A stretch of 64,000 nucleotides of DNA from Cognataquiflexum gelatinilyticum (lineage in GTDB: Bacteria > Bacteroidota > Bacteroidia > Cytophagales > Cyclobacteriaceae): positions 124,001-188,000 of the forward strand of contig NZ_JANAEZ010000004.1 in NCBI RefSeq assembly GCF_024813435.1. Reading direction: 5' to 3'. Within the stretch, counting starts at the first letter, position 1; each line of letters opens with the position of its first letter. Under the pieces are notes generated by a model, which worked only from the letters and a program-made list of their open reading frames with translations, had not been told where the DNA came from and made no database searches. Shown in pieces: positions 17,118 to 26,191 of this stretch. Position numbers and translations under genes: made by a program.

Positions 17118-17495
17118 ATGAAACATGTAAGCGTTGGCTGGTTTGAAATTCCGGTCGAAAATATGGAAAGAGCAATGGCTTTTTACGAAGCTGTTTTTAA
17201 TTGTAAGCTTGATCGTCACAAAATGGGTCCCATCGATATGGCTTGGTTTCCCTGGGATGAAAGCAGACTCGGTGCAGGAGGAAGTCTGGTCAAAGCAGAA
17301 GGATATTATAAACCGAGTACAGAGGGCACCAAAATCTATTTTTCATCCGACGACGTAAATACCGAACTCAGCAGAATTGATAAAGCCGGTGGGAAAATCA
17401 TTCAACCCAAAACAGAAATCACCCCTGATATTGGATTTATGGCATTGTTTCATGATTCGGAGGGAAATGAAATTGCACTCCATTCAAAGCAATAA
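17118..17495 (+). CDS. VOC-family (glyoxalase/bleomycin-resistance fold) protein
   Basis: A 125-residue vicinal-oxygen-chelate domain protein from the ATG at 17118; a longer frame from 17079 adds 13 residues with no family match. Residues read HVSVGWFEIPVENMERAMAF, YEAVFNCKLD, then IDMAWFPWDESRLGAGGSLV, IYFSSDDVNTELSRIDKAGG and FMALFHDSEGNEIALHSK, which is the paired beta-alpha-beta-beta-beta layout with the closing F-x-D-x-E-G-N motif. Small single-domain members act as lyases, dioxygenases or simply bind ligands; the reaction here is not known. It is divergent from the Gfo/Idh gene at 16030-17046 and has its own terminator. Confidence 0.85.
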   Translation: MKHVSVGWFEIPVENMERAMAFYEAVFNCKLDRHKMGPIDMAWFPWDESRLGAGGSLVKAEGYYKPSTEGTKIYFSSDDVNTELSRIDKAGGKIIQPKTEITPDIGFMALFHDSEGNEIALHSKQ

Positions 17496-17499
17496 GGCT

Positions 17500-17549
17500 A
17501 AAATGAGCCAAAGGCGGAATTCAACCTGTGGCTCATTTTTCATTTTTTT
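17500..17549 (+). terminator. Terminator after the VOC gene
   Basis: AAAATGAGCCA (17500-17510) pairs with TGGCTCATTTT (17529-17539) around an 18-base loop, followed by TTCATTTTTTT. Confidence 0.8.
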
Positions 17550-17621
17550 CCTAAACTATATTTTTGCGCCTTTTTTAAATTCCAAAGGGCTAAAAAGAAG
17601 GTGAAAATTGAAGTTGCCTCT

Positions 17622-20600
17622 TTAATAAACAGGTAATAAAATAACAAATGAAGCCCCTTCCCCATTTTTCTTTTCCAAGAGCAATGAGCCGTTATGCCCT
17701 TGCGTTATAATCTCATAACTTAAACTGAGACCCAATCCAGTACCTTCCCCTGTAGGTTTGGTGGTAAAAAAGGGCTCAAAAATTTTCTCCTGATTCTCAA
17801 TAGGTATTCCTTTACCATTATCCGAAATCCTGATTCCGACTTTATCCCCGGCCATAAAAGTGGAAATCGAAACCTCAGGTTCATATCCTTCAGGGTTGTT
17901 TTTGCTTTTCTCCCAAACCGCATCAAATGCATTTCCAATAATATTGATAAGAACCTGGCCAATCTCCTGTCCGGAAATTTTGACTTTCTTCAAATTTGGA
18001 TGGAAATCTTTTTTAACTGCCGTAAAAAAACCCGGATTATGGGCACCTTTACTGTTGTAGGTTAGATCGATGTATTTTTCGACAAGATTATTGATTTCAA
18101 CAATTTCAAAAGTTGACTTCCCTTGACGCGTATGCTGCATCATTGACCTGACAATTGCATCAGCTCTCTTTCCATGTTCCTCAATTAACCCCGCATTGAT
18201 TTTTATATTTTCCATCAAATAATCAATTTCAACTTGGTTATTATCCCTTATTGCCTGGGTCAATTCATCGACCAATTCACCGGAAAGAGCGGCAAAATTA
18301 TTCACAAAATTGAGAGGATTCTTTATTTCATGGGCAATACCAGTCGCTAGCCTTCCCAAGGAGGCCATTTTCTCCGCTTGGATCAACTGATTTTGAGCAG
18401 CTTTAAGTTCTTGGTAAGCTTTTTCTAATTCTTGAATTTTTTCCAATTCTAATGCTTTTTTTTCGTTGTCAGCTTTTAATGCCCTTGCCTGCGCTTCTGA
18501 AGCCAATGACCTTGCTATCGCCGCATCCGCATGGAGTTCTGCTTCCCGCAATTTTGCAATTTCTCGTTCTTTTCGTAACACCCGTCTTCTCTGGACTCTA
18601 TCAAAAGAAAAAATAACTATACCGAAAATAAATATTAAGATCAAAAATGCCCACCAACGGAGCCACCATATTGGCTTTACCATAAAAGTATATGTCATTG
18701 GCTCCGATGATTCCACTCCACTGTCATTGATAGCCACTACTTCAAGTGTATAGGATTTGGACCAAAAAAAAGCCGGTAAATTGGTGTATCGCAGACGCTT
18801 TTGATTTGTCTCAGGCGACCATTCTTCATCATAGCCCAACAGTCTGGTTTTGTATCTTACCCCCGAAATATTTGAAAAACTAAGTGCCGAATATTCAAAT
18901 ATTGCTTCATTACGGCCTTCTGTTCGATAAGAAATGAGAACAGACGTAAGCTTTACAGGTGGGGGTATATTGTTTTTTCTGTCTAATAAGGGATTATAAA
19001 TTGATAAGCCATTTGCAGTACCGAAATAAACAAGCCCATCTTTATCCACCTTGACAGAACCATAAAGCCATACTTCATCATCTATCAATCCATCTTGTTT
19101 GGTTACTTTTTTGATAACTTCCCCACTTTCAATATCAACTTCTGCAAGACCGCTGTTGGTACCTACCCAGAGATTTTGAGTTTTGGGTGCCAAAGCAAAA
19201 CTAACCGTATTATTAGCAGGTAATCCATTTTCTTTGGTGATATGATTCAAGATTGCACCTGTGTCCTGGTCAAGTAGCAGTAGGCCTTCTTGCGTACCAA
19301 CCCACATTTTACCGTTTTTCCATAATAATTTTTCAATATGATTTGTTGGAGAACCATTTTGGGTTGACCAGAACTGCTCAAAAAGATTAGAATCGGTTGG
19401 TAAGTCAGCATTCTCAGAAAGGTATTCTCTGGTTATCTTTTTGGTGCTACGGTAAATACCTTTGTCCACTGTACCTACCCATAAGTATCCATTTCCATCG
19501 AAGGCTATCGATTTATTTAATACCGGAGGTAGCCCAGACTCGATACCAAAAGAGTATATTTTTCCAGAAACAACTCCAATTATACTCCTTAAACCCGCAA
19601 ACCAAATTGAGCCTAGGTCTTCATTCTCAGGAGAACCCTTTATGAAAAGATTTTCAGAAGCAATAATAGGTGGGCTGTCAGGAATTGTAAAGATTATTCC
19701 TTGCTTTCCATTGATATTGATGGTTCTAATATCTTCAGCCTCTTTCAAAATCAATTTCTGATCAAAGACAAGCCCATTCAAACCTTGTGTAGTTGCTATC
19801 CAAATCCTACCCTCAGAATCAATTTCGAGACCATTTACCCAATCTCCTGTAAGACCATCTGCTTGGGTAATATAGGTAGAAGTACCCTCTTCGGAAATGC
19901 ATGAAACACCTCCCTCAGTCCCTGCCAAAAGCCGAAACGGGTAAGTACCAGAAGGAACCCTCAGTATAGAATTTACTTTAGCAGAGGGTAAAATGGGCTT
20001 TTCACCAGCTATAGAACGGGTACTGAAATTCTCAAAAGCATTGAAATTAAATCTAAGTTTTGAAATCCCACCGGATTGAGCAATCCAAACGTTACCTTCC
20101 CTGTCTTTGCTTACATTAAAGACGTTATCGCTCAACAATCCGTTAGACCTAGTGAAATGGCCTATAATTTCTCCTGATTTTTGATTGAATCTGATAATCC
20201 CGTTGACTCCGCTTACCGCCCATACATTTCCTTCAGTCACAGTTGCTAAGCTTGCTATATTGGATTGTTTTAATTGGGCAATTTTCTTTGGATCGGTTGA
20301 TTCATTTTGAAAAAGCAGGACTTCTCCATTTTGACGGTAAGCCCAAATTTTCCCTTTCTCATCTTCTAGAATGGAGGCGAAATTTTGATCTTCAGAGATT
20401 TTGTCGGAAGAATAAATCAATTGGATTTTATTGCCTGATATCCGAACAAGTTGGCCTCCCCCAATCCCTGCCAAAATTCCTGTCTTCCCTGAAAAAAGTG
20501 TGGTAATCTGTTGTGGTGTACTGCCTTTCATTTCGATATTTAAAACATCTACTTCTAAATTGTTTTTTTCATTGATATGGTATTTCAAAAATCCTTTCGC

Positions 20601-21062
20601 AACAGTACCCACCCAAACTATCCCACTGCTATCCACTGCTATTTGATTGAGATTGACGATTTCGGAATAAAGAGTTTTACCCCCAAATTCTGAAGTAAAA
20701 GTTAACCTCCTCCCATTTTTATAATTAGATACAGGCTCCTCTGAAACCACCAATCCGGAATTGGAAGTAACCCAAAGGTATCCTAATTTATCTTCCACTA
20801 TCTGCCAAACCCCAAGGTCTTTGACACCTTCCTTTTGACCATAAAGATCCATCTTGGTTCCATCAAAACGAATCAAGCCAGAAGAGTGAACAGCCAACCA
20901 CATAAATCCCTCACTGTCTTGAAAAACATTTGTAACCATGGCTGAAGGCAATGGATTCAATTCATTGTCAGGGGTATAATGAACAAAGGGCAGCTCTTGG
21001 GCTACCACTTTGAAACTAAAAATGAATAAAATAGAAATGGCTAAACAAAAACGGAGGTTCAT
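17622..21062 (-). CDS. Membrane histidine kinase with two-propeller sensor (Reg_prop, Y_Y_Y), no receiver domain
   Basis: A 1146-residue sensor. A signal peptide (LRFCLAISILFIFSFKVVAQ) leads into about 700 residues of Reg_prop-type propeller repeats, such as DSEGFMWLAVHSSGLIRFD, DREGNVWIAQSGGISKLRF and DSEGRIWIATTQGLNGLVFD, and then a Y_Y_Y strand domain (about 710-795). One membrane helix (about 803-821) and a long charged coiled coil precede the kinase core: H-box GRLATGIAHEIKNPLNFVNN (His 911), N-box QVLINIIGNAFDAV, and ATP-lid motifs ISDNGKGIP and GEGTGLGLSLSYEI. Most long Bacteroidota sensors of this kind continue into a receiver and an AraC domain; this one stops after the ATPase, so it needs a separate response regulator, and none is in the window. 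It follows a lipoprotein gene by 26 bases. Confidence 0.9.
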   Translation of the reverse strand: MNLRFCLAISILFIFSFKVVAQELPFVHYTPDNELNPLPSAMVTNVFQDSEGFMWLAVHSSGLIRFDGTKMDLYGQKEGVKDLGVWQIVEDKLGYLWVTSNSGLVVSEEPVSNYKNGRRLTFTSEFGGKTLYSEIVNLNQIAVDSSGIVWVGTVAKGFLKYHINEKNNLEVDVLNIEMKGSTPQQITTLFSGKTGILAGIGGGQLVRISGNKIQLIYSSDKISEDQNFASILEDEKGKIWAYRQNGEVLLFQNESTDPKKIAQLKQSNIASLATVTEGNVWAVSGVNGIIRFNQKSGEIIGHFTRSNGLLSDNVFNVSKDREGNVWIAQSGGISKLRFNFNAFENFSTRSIAGEKPILPSAKVNSILRVPSGTYPFRLLAGTEGGVSCISEEGTSTYITQADGLTGDWVNGLEIDSEGRIWIATTQGLNGLVFDQKLILKEAEDIRTININGKQGIIFTIPDSPPIIASENLFIKGSPENEDLGSIWFAGLRSIIGVVSGKIYSFGIESGLPPVLNKSIAFDGNGYLWVGTVDKGIYRSTKKITREYLSENADLPTDSNLFEQFWSTQNGSPTNHIEKLLWKNGKMWVGTQEGLLLLDQDTGAILNHITKENGLPANNTVSFALAPKTQNLWVGTNSGLAEVDIESGEVIKKVTKQDGLIDDEVWLYGSVKVDKDGLVYFGTANGLSIYNPLLDRKNNIPPPVKLTSVLISYRTEGRNEAIFEYSALSFSNISGVRYKTRLLGYDEEWSPETNQKRLRYTNLPAFFWSKSYTLEVVAINDSGVESSEPMTYTFMVKPIWWLRWWAFLILIFIFGIVIFSFDRVQRRRVLRKEREIAKLREAELHADAAIARSLASEAQARALKADNEKKALELEKIQELEKAYQELKAAQNQLIQAEKMASLGRLATGIAHEIKNPLNFVNNFAALSGELVDELTQAIRDNNQVEIDYLMENIKINAGLIEEHGKRADAIVRSMMQHTRQGKSTFEIVEINNLVEKYIDLTYNSKGAHNPGFFTAVKKDFHPNLKKVKISGQEIGQVLINIIGNAFDAVWEKSKNNPEGYEPEVSISTFMAGDKVGIRISDNGKGIPIENQEKIFEPFFTTKPTGEGTGLGLSLSYEIITQGHNGSLLLEKKNGEGASFVILLPVY

Positions 21063-21088
21063 CTAATGAATATAATCATTTGCATCAA

Positions 21089-22447
21089 TTAATTCCTGAT
21101 TCCACCTGTGCCATTAAAAGCAGATAATGTATTAGTGGCCTCTATCAATCTGGTATTCATTATCCTAGAACCTGCTGATTGGGAGTTTGAATGTCTGTCA
21201 TTGACACCCTCACCACATGTACCAAGCTCTTCGCATCCTACAGCTTCACAATGGATCAATAATGCCTGATTATAATTATCCCATATTTCAAAAACTCCAT
21301 CAACCTCTCTAAGTGCACCTCTTCGGCTGACTACGTTCAACTCAGCAGTAAGCAATTCTTTAAGGAACATTTCAATTTCCGATTTCCCTACAGGTTTTAG
21401 AATTTCCAGGGCTGTTTTGATTTTTTTGTTTCCAAACTGAAAAGGTTCAGTCAACAAGAGTTTTTCGATTTGCTTGAGGAATTCCAAAATTTCTGCCTCA
21501 GTATAATCACCCTTGGGTGATCCACAATAGTTTAACTGATCGACCCAATAATCAGTACATTCGGCAGTCCCTTCAACAATTCCTTCTAACAATTCACGGG
21601 TAGTTTTTTCTGAATCTATTTCGAATCCAAAATTGATGCAAGATCCATCTGTCTCATCAGTGCAAAAGTGCACGCTCGATGGAGTCGTTGCTTTATAACT
21701 GAGTTTAAGCAACTCGTCGGTAGTTTCTACAAAATATTCACCTTTCAAAACCTGGAAAGAAAAAGACCCATCTTCTAGGGTCATTACTGATCCCAAAATT
21801 TTATTTGTTGCTTTGTTCTTCAAAAATATTTCAATTTCAGGAATTCCTGATTCAGAGTTTTGCTTGATCCCGTCTGCATTTGCATCAATAAAAATACTGC
21901 CACAAATTTCTGTAACACCCTCACAAGGACCCATTATTTTGCATTTTTCTCTTTTGGCATTCCTCGTGATACTGCTTTCGATAACCCCAAGAGGGATATC
22001 GCCTACAAAAGTCATAGAAAAGTTTTTACTTTCATCTTTTCCGATTTCAATATTCCAAGTAATCCCTTTTGAATCCAATTTAGATGATTGAACGGGTTCC
22101 CATGAGGTAGGAACGCCGGCACATGGGGGGACCTGAAGAAAAAATTTCTCCAAATCTGAAGATTTGCCTGTACCGCTAACTTTATAATAAAATGTTGTAC
22201 TTGTAACTCCATCTATCTTCTCAACATTTCTTCCCACAAATTCTACATCATAATTGTTAATCCTTGCTTTTTCAAATTCACCCAGCTGATCTGCAAAATA
22301 CCCGGGTAATTCTACCCTAAAATCTTCCACATTTATATTTCGAAAATTGGCATCAATTTTTTCTATGACGACTTCTTGATTAGAAAACTGACAGCCAGAA
22401 ATGATTGAAAGTAAAAGTAGAATCAAAAGATTTAGATTATTTTTCAT
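21089..22447 (-). CDS. Lipoprotein with an SdrD/CNA-B-like beta domain, function unknown
   Basis: A 452-residue predicted lipoprotein: the signal ends in LLLLSIISGC, a lipobox. Residues about 180-280 carry an SdrD B-like/prealbumin fold, with CGSIFIDANADGIKQNSESG and IPEIEIFLKN plus DGSFSFQVLKGEYFVETTDE; the Asp-Asn-Asp pattern in the first strand is the calcium-binding style seen in these domains. The N-terminal part (about 25-165) reads like a second beta domain with paired cysteines. The C-terminal third is mostly helical and contains several cysteines (CEAVGCEELGTCGEGVNDRH). I do not recognise the whole protein. It is 26 bases upstream of the sensor kinase on the same strand, so a role as its surface partner or ligand source is plausible. 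Confidence 0.75.
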   Translation of the reverse strand: MKNNLNLLILLLLSIISGCQFSNQEVVIEKIDANFRNINVEDFRVELPGYFADQLGEFEKARINNYDVEFVGRNVEKIDGVTSTTFYYKVSGTGKSSDLEKFFLQVPPCAGVPTSWEPVQSSKLDSKGITWNIEIGKDESKNFSMTFVGDIPLGVIESSITRNAKREKCKIMGPCEGVTEICGSIFIDANADGIKQNSESGIPEIEIFLKNKATNKILGSVMTLEDGSFSFQVLKGEYFVETTDELLKLSYKATTPSSVHFCTDETDGSCINFGFEIDSEKTTRELLEGIVEGTAECTDYWVDQLNYCGSPKGDYTEAEILEFLKQIEKLLLTEPFQFGNKKIKTALEILKPVGKSEIEMFLKELLTAELNVVSRRGALREVDGVFEIWDNYNQALLIHCEAVGCEELGTCGEGVNDRHSNSQSAGSRIMNTRLIEATNTLSAFNGTGGIRN

Positions 22448-22881
22448 AATGTTTTCGTTTAATCAATGCAGTTAAAAATTTGATTGTTATTTTTTGCTAG
22501 TAGGCTTAAAAAGCCCCGGATTTTCTAAAATTCCTTTGGCTTGAAGAATCAAAAACAACCTTATAAAACAAATTTAAGATTGCGAAGAACACTTTTATTG
22601 GGATGTAATTCTTTTGAAATTACTGATTTTTTTAAGAAAAAAACCAGTTTCCCAATCCCATAATTGTTATCATTTACCTACTAAAAATTTTCTAAAATTT
22701 AATTTGGAGAAATTTAGTACAACATTTCAAAAAAAAATTTTTTATATAACACATTATTATAAATTATAATATATTTTTTATTTAAAAAGTTATATTATTA
22801 TATTTTGAAACTTTTTCCCGAATCAAAAAAAAAAAGCATTAATTAAGTATAATTCACCTGCCTAAAACTTCAAAAAATCAT
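22448..22881. other. Intergenic, very AT-rich, no gene
   Basis: About 430 bases between the pepP end and the lipoprotein start. No coding frame is visible. The stretch about 22690-22820 is almost only A and T, with runs such as TTATTATAAATTATAATATA. It must hold the promoter for the lipoprotein-kinase pair, but no clear TAnnTTTG box was picked out. Confidence 0.5.
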
Positions 22882-22915
22882 AAATCAAAAAAAGAAGCTG
22901 ATTATTTCATCAGCT
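22882..22915 (-). terminator. Terminator of the Xaa-Pro peptidase gene
   Basis: On the minus strand AGCTGAT and ATCAGCT (22909-22915 and 22896-22902) form a stem that includes the stop codon, followed by CTTCTTTTTTTGATTT. Confidence 0.72.
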
Positions 22916-24188
22916 CCTCTATCTCTTCTGCTTCAATTGGAATTTTTCCCATCAGGTCAAAATACCCTTTTTCCAAGATTAAAATGTCATTTTCGAGACG
23001 GATACCAAGACCTTCTTTAGGAATATAAATCCCGGGCTCCACTGTAAATACCATTCCGGCAGTTATGGGTTCATGCATAGTGCCTACATCATGCACATCC
23101 AATCCAAGGTGGTGGGAAGTTCCATGCATAAAATATTTTTTGAATGCCGGCCATTTTGGATCTTGATTTTTGATGTCAGTCTGATCGATCAGTCCCAATC
23201 CCAACAATTCAGACTGCATGATCAGCCCCACCTCTTTGTGGTAATCCTGAATGTTGATTCCGGGCCTTAACATATCGGAGGCTTGGTTTTTGACTCTGAG
23301 AACTGCGTCATAGACAGCCCTTTGTCTTTTGGTAAATCTTCCATTGGCAGGAATAGTACGGGTCATATCGGCATTATAGTTACCATATTCTGCTCCTACA
23401 TCAAGCAGGATCATATCACCGTCCTTGCAGACTTCCTTATTTTCAATGTAATGAAGTACACAGGCATTGCTACCGGAAGCTATGATGGGTTCATAGGAAA
23501 ATCCTTTACTTCTGTTTTTGACAAATTCATGGATAAACTCTGCCTCAATTTCATATTCAGTCACTCCCGGCTTTACAAAAGATAGAATGCGTCGAAATCC
23601 TTTTTCGGTAATGTCACAGGCAATCTGTAACTGATCTATTTCCTCTTTTTCTTTAACCGCCCTTAGCTGATGCATCAATGGCGCTACCCTGTGATATTGA
23701 TGCAGAGGATATCTTTTTTTACAGTTTTTGATAAACCTGGCATCACGTGTCTCGACCACAACAGCCGCCCTCAAATGTTCATTGGCATTCAAAAAAACAT
23801 GCTCACTCAATGCCATGAGCGTATTGAATAGGTTGTCAAAATTTGAAACCCATTGAATATTCTCAATCCCTGAAGTAGCAAAAGCCTCTTCTTTGGTATA
23901 CTTATGCCCTTCCCAAACGGCTATATGGTCATTGGTTTCCCGTAGAAAAAGCACTTCTCTAAGATTGGGATCAGGAAAATCAGGACAAATCACCAAAATA
24001 GTCTCTTCCTGATCTATGCCTGACAAGTAGAAAAGGTCATTGTTTTGTCTGAATCGCATTGTTCCATCCGCATTGGTGGGCATTATGTCATTGGAATGAA
24101 AAACCGCAAGTGACTTTGCCGGTAATTTGGCCTTGAGTTTTTGTCTGTTGTGAATATGGAAAGACTGAGAAAGTGGTTTATATTTCAT
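22902..24188 (-). CDS. pepP: Xaa-Pro aminopeptidase, M24B family
   Basis: Removes an N-terminal residue next to proline; two-metal pita-bread enzyme, cytosolic (no signal peptide). The 428 residues are the usual length of aminopeptidase P. The N-terminal domain (about 1-170) shows FHSNDIMPTNADGTMRFRQN and NDLFYLSGIDQEETILV, typical of the AMP_N domain. In the catalytic domain the metal ligands are visible: two aspartates in LLDVGAEYGNYNADMTRTIP, histidine in HGTSHHLGLDVHDVG, and glutamates in FTVEPGIYIPKEGLG and GIRLENDILI. It is divergent from the M16 peptidase gene at 24316. Confidence 0.93.
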   Translation of the reverse strand: MKYKPLSQSFHIHNRQKLKAKLPAKSLAVFHSNDIMPTNADGTMRFRQNNDLFYLSGIDQEETILVICPDFPDPNLREVLFLRETNDHIAVWEGHKYTKEEAFATSGIENIQWVSNFDNLFNTLMALSEHVFLNANEHLRAAVVVETRDARFIKNCKKRYPLHQYHRVAPLMHQLRAVKEKEEIDQLQIACDITEKGFRRILSFVKPGVTEYEIEAEFIHEFVKNRSKGFSYEPIIASGSNACVLHYIENKEVCKDGDMILLDVGAEYGNYNADMTRTIPANGRFTKRQRAVYDAVLRVKNQASDMLRPGINIQDYHKEVGLIMQSELLGLGLIDQTDIKNQDPKWPAFKKYFMHGTSHHLGLDVHDVGTMHEPITAGMVFTVEPGIYIPKEGLGIRLENDILILEKGYFDLMGKIPIEAEEIEELMK

Positions 24189-24260
24189 ATACAGGATCTT
24201 TAGGGTGACAAAATCGGAATTTTAAATTGAACCAAAAATACCATTTATCCATTGGCTAAA

Positions 24261-24289
24261 AAAAGACTTCAAAAAGTCTTTTATTTTTG
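24261..24289 (+). promoter_or_regulatory. Hairpin overlapping a possible -7 element before the M16 peptidase
   Basis: AAAAGACTT (24261-24269) pairs with AAGTCTTTT (24274-24282) across CAAA. Its last T begins TATTTTTG (24282-24289), a match to TAnnTTTG, 26 bases before the ATG at 24316. No TTG box sits at the right distance. The hairpin resembles a terminator, but no gene on the plus strand ends upstream. Confidence 0.35.
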
Positions 24290-24315
24290 TACTTTGAGGG
24301 AAGGAAAACAAAAGA

Positions 24316-25545
24316 ATGCAATATAATCTGAAAGAATTGCCCAACGGCATCCGGATCGTCCATCAGGAAGTCAATCATACCAGGCTAGTTCACTGTGGTT
24401 TTGTTCTCAATATCGGGAGCCGTGATGAATCCAAAGAGCAGGAAGGGCTTGCCCACTTTTGGGAACACATGGCCTTTAAAGGCACAAAAAAAAGAAAAGC
24501 CTATCATATCATCAACCGATTGGAAACTCTGGGCGGTGAACTTAACGCCTATACCACTAAGGAGAAAATCTGTTTTTATGCGAGTACATTGAAAGAACAT
24601 TTCGATAAAGCTGCCGAGCTGCTTTGTGACATTACTTTCAACAGTACGTTTCCAAAAAAACAGATAGATAAAGAAAGGCAGGTTATTTTGGAAGAAATGG
24701 CCATGTACCGAGATTCTCCTGATGATTCGATTCAGGATGATTTTGATGAAATCATTTTTGAAGGACACGCTTTGGGAAGGAATATCCTTGGCACGGAAAA
24801 TACCGTCAAAAATTTTACCCAGGAGGACTTTTTCGGGTTTCTTTCTTCCAGACTTGATACCACACAAATCGTTTTTTCGGTGGTGGGTAATGTCACTTTC
24901 CAGAAAGTACTCAAGGAAGTTGAGGGTTTTCTTTCAGATATTCCAACAAAAAGAAGTCTTTACATCCGAAATGGATTCTCCAATTATAATCCGAAAAACA
25001 AAACAGTAGAAAAAGAAATCACACAGTCTCACTGTGCCATCGGTCAGCCTGCATATTCTATGTACGATCCCCGACGGTTCAAATTGTACCTTCTGAACAA
25101 TATCTTGGGAGGGCCAAGTATGAATTCAAGACTTAATCTTGCTTTGAGGGAAAAACATGGATATGTCTACAGTGTGGAATCACATTACCAAACTTATTCT
25201 GATACGGGATTTATAAGTGTATATTTTGCCACTGAGCAAAATAAAGCCAACAGGGCAAGAAAATCCGTGCTCAACGAGATGGAAAAACTTCGCACAAAAA
25301 AGCTTGGTACCATGCAACTCCACATGGCCAAAGAACAGGCGATCGGACAAATGGCCATGTCAGAGGAGAATTATGCCGCATTGATGCTTGTTTTTGGCAA
25401 AAACTTATTGGATAAAGGGAAAATTGACTCCTTGGATACTATCTTTGGAATCATGAGAGAAACCACTGCCGAAGAGTTGATCGACATTGCAAACGAGGTT
25501 TTTGACCCAGCCAAGCTCAGCTTTCTTAATTACATTCCTGCTTGA
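24316..25545 (+). CDS. M16-family zinc peptidase
   Basis: Processing-peptidase-like metalloenzyme, 409 residues. The inverted zinc motif HxxEH is HFWEHMAFKGT near residue 48, and the third ligand glutamate is expected about 75 residues later in RQVILEEMAMYRDSPDD. The substrate-clamping region RLETLGGELNAYTTKEKICF is typical. The second, inactive half contains LNNILGGPSMNSRLNLALRE and EKHGYVYSVESHYQTYSDTG. There is no signal peptide, so it is probably cytosolic. Its stop is one base from the ATG of the methyltransferase, which suggests a shared transcript through to 27789. Confidence 0.92.
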   Translation: MQYNLKELPNGIRIVHQEVNHTRLVHCGFVLNIGSRDESKEQEGLAHFWEHMAFKGTKKRKAYHIINRLETLGGELNAYTTKEKICFYASTLKEHFDKAAELLCDITFNSTFPKKQIDKERQVILEEMAMYRDSPDDSIQDDFDEIIFEGHALGRNILGTENTVKNFTQEDFFGFLSSRLDTTQIVFSVVGNVTFQKVLKEVEGFLSDIPTKRSLYIRNGFSNYNPKNKTVEKEITQSHCAIGQPAYSMYDPRRFKLYLLNNILGGPSMNSRLNLALREKHGYVYSVESHYQTYSDTGFISVYFATEQNKANRARKSVLNEMEKLRTKKLGTMQLHMAKEQAIGQMAMSEENYAALMLVFGKNLLDKGKIDSLDTIFGIMRETTAEELIDIANEVFDPAKLSFLNYIPA

Positions 25546-25546
25546 T

Positions 25547-26191
25547 ATGGAGTTTATTGCACCCGAATTATTGGCTTATTGTGAAGACCACAGCAGTATA
25601 GAGGATGAACTCCTTCAGCATGTCAAGCGTGAAACATTCGCCAAAGTACTGATGCCAAGAATGCTGTCAGGACATCTTCAGGGCAAAACATTGGAGCTTT
25701 TAGTCAAAATGCTTAACCCAAAAACAATCCTTGAAATCGGTACATATACAGGTTATTCAGGTATTTGCCTCGCAAGGGGTTTAGGCAAAAACGGGAAACT
25801 CATCACCTTGGATATCAATGACGAGCTTGAAAAAATGGTAAGGGTATTTTTCGAAAAATCAGGACTATCCTCCAAAATCGACTACAGGCTCGGCAATGCT
25901 TTAGATATCATCCCGAAAATAGAAGGGAATTTTGATATGGTGTTTATTGATGCAGATAAAGCAAATTATATCAAATACTATGAACTTGTCGTTGAGAGGG
26001 TTAATCCCGGAGGAATCATCCTCGCAGATAATGTCCTTTGGTCAGGCAAAATCTTGATAGAGGAAGGTAAAAAAATCGATAAGGACACTCAAGTGATACT
26101 GGATTATAACCTGATGGTTCAAAATGACCCAAGAGTTGAAAATGTATTACTTCCCATCAGAGATGGATTGATGCTGGCAAGAAAACTATGA
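25547..26191 (+). CDS. Class I SAM-dependent O-methyltransferase
   Basis: A 214-residue caffeoyl-CoA/catechol-type O-methyltransferase. The ATG at 25547 follows the M16 stop by one base; the longer frame begins inside that gene and adds unmatched residues. The SAM motif I is ILEIGTYTGYSGICLARGL, motif II-like strand LITLDINDE, and the metal and catalytic part is FDMVFIDADKANYIKYYELV followed by NPGGIILADNVLWSGKI. These enzymes use a divalent cation and act on vicinal hydroxyls; in bacteria some act on tRNA or unknown small molecules. The stop overlaps the ATG of the next gene by four bases. Confidence 0.9.
   Translation: MEFIAPELLAYCEDHSSIEDELLQHVKRETFAKVLMPRMLSGHLQGKTLELLVKMLNPKTILEIGTYTGYSGICLARGLGKNGKLITLDINDELEKMVRVFFEKSGLSSKIDYRLGNALDIIPKIEGNFDMVFIDADKANYIKYYELVVERVNPGGIILADNVLWSGKILIEEGKKIDKDTQVILDYNLMVQNDPRVENVLLPIRDGLMLARKL

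Noticed and set aside
22690..22820. AT-rich stretch as a replication origin
   Set aside because: No DnaA-box-like TTATCCACA and no dnaA, dnaN or gidA neighbours.
24385..24867. 160-residue antisense frame inside the M16 peptidase gene
   Set aside because: Lies wholly opposite a well-supported gene and shows no domain pattern.
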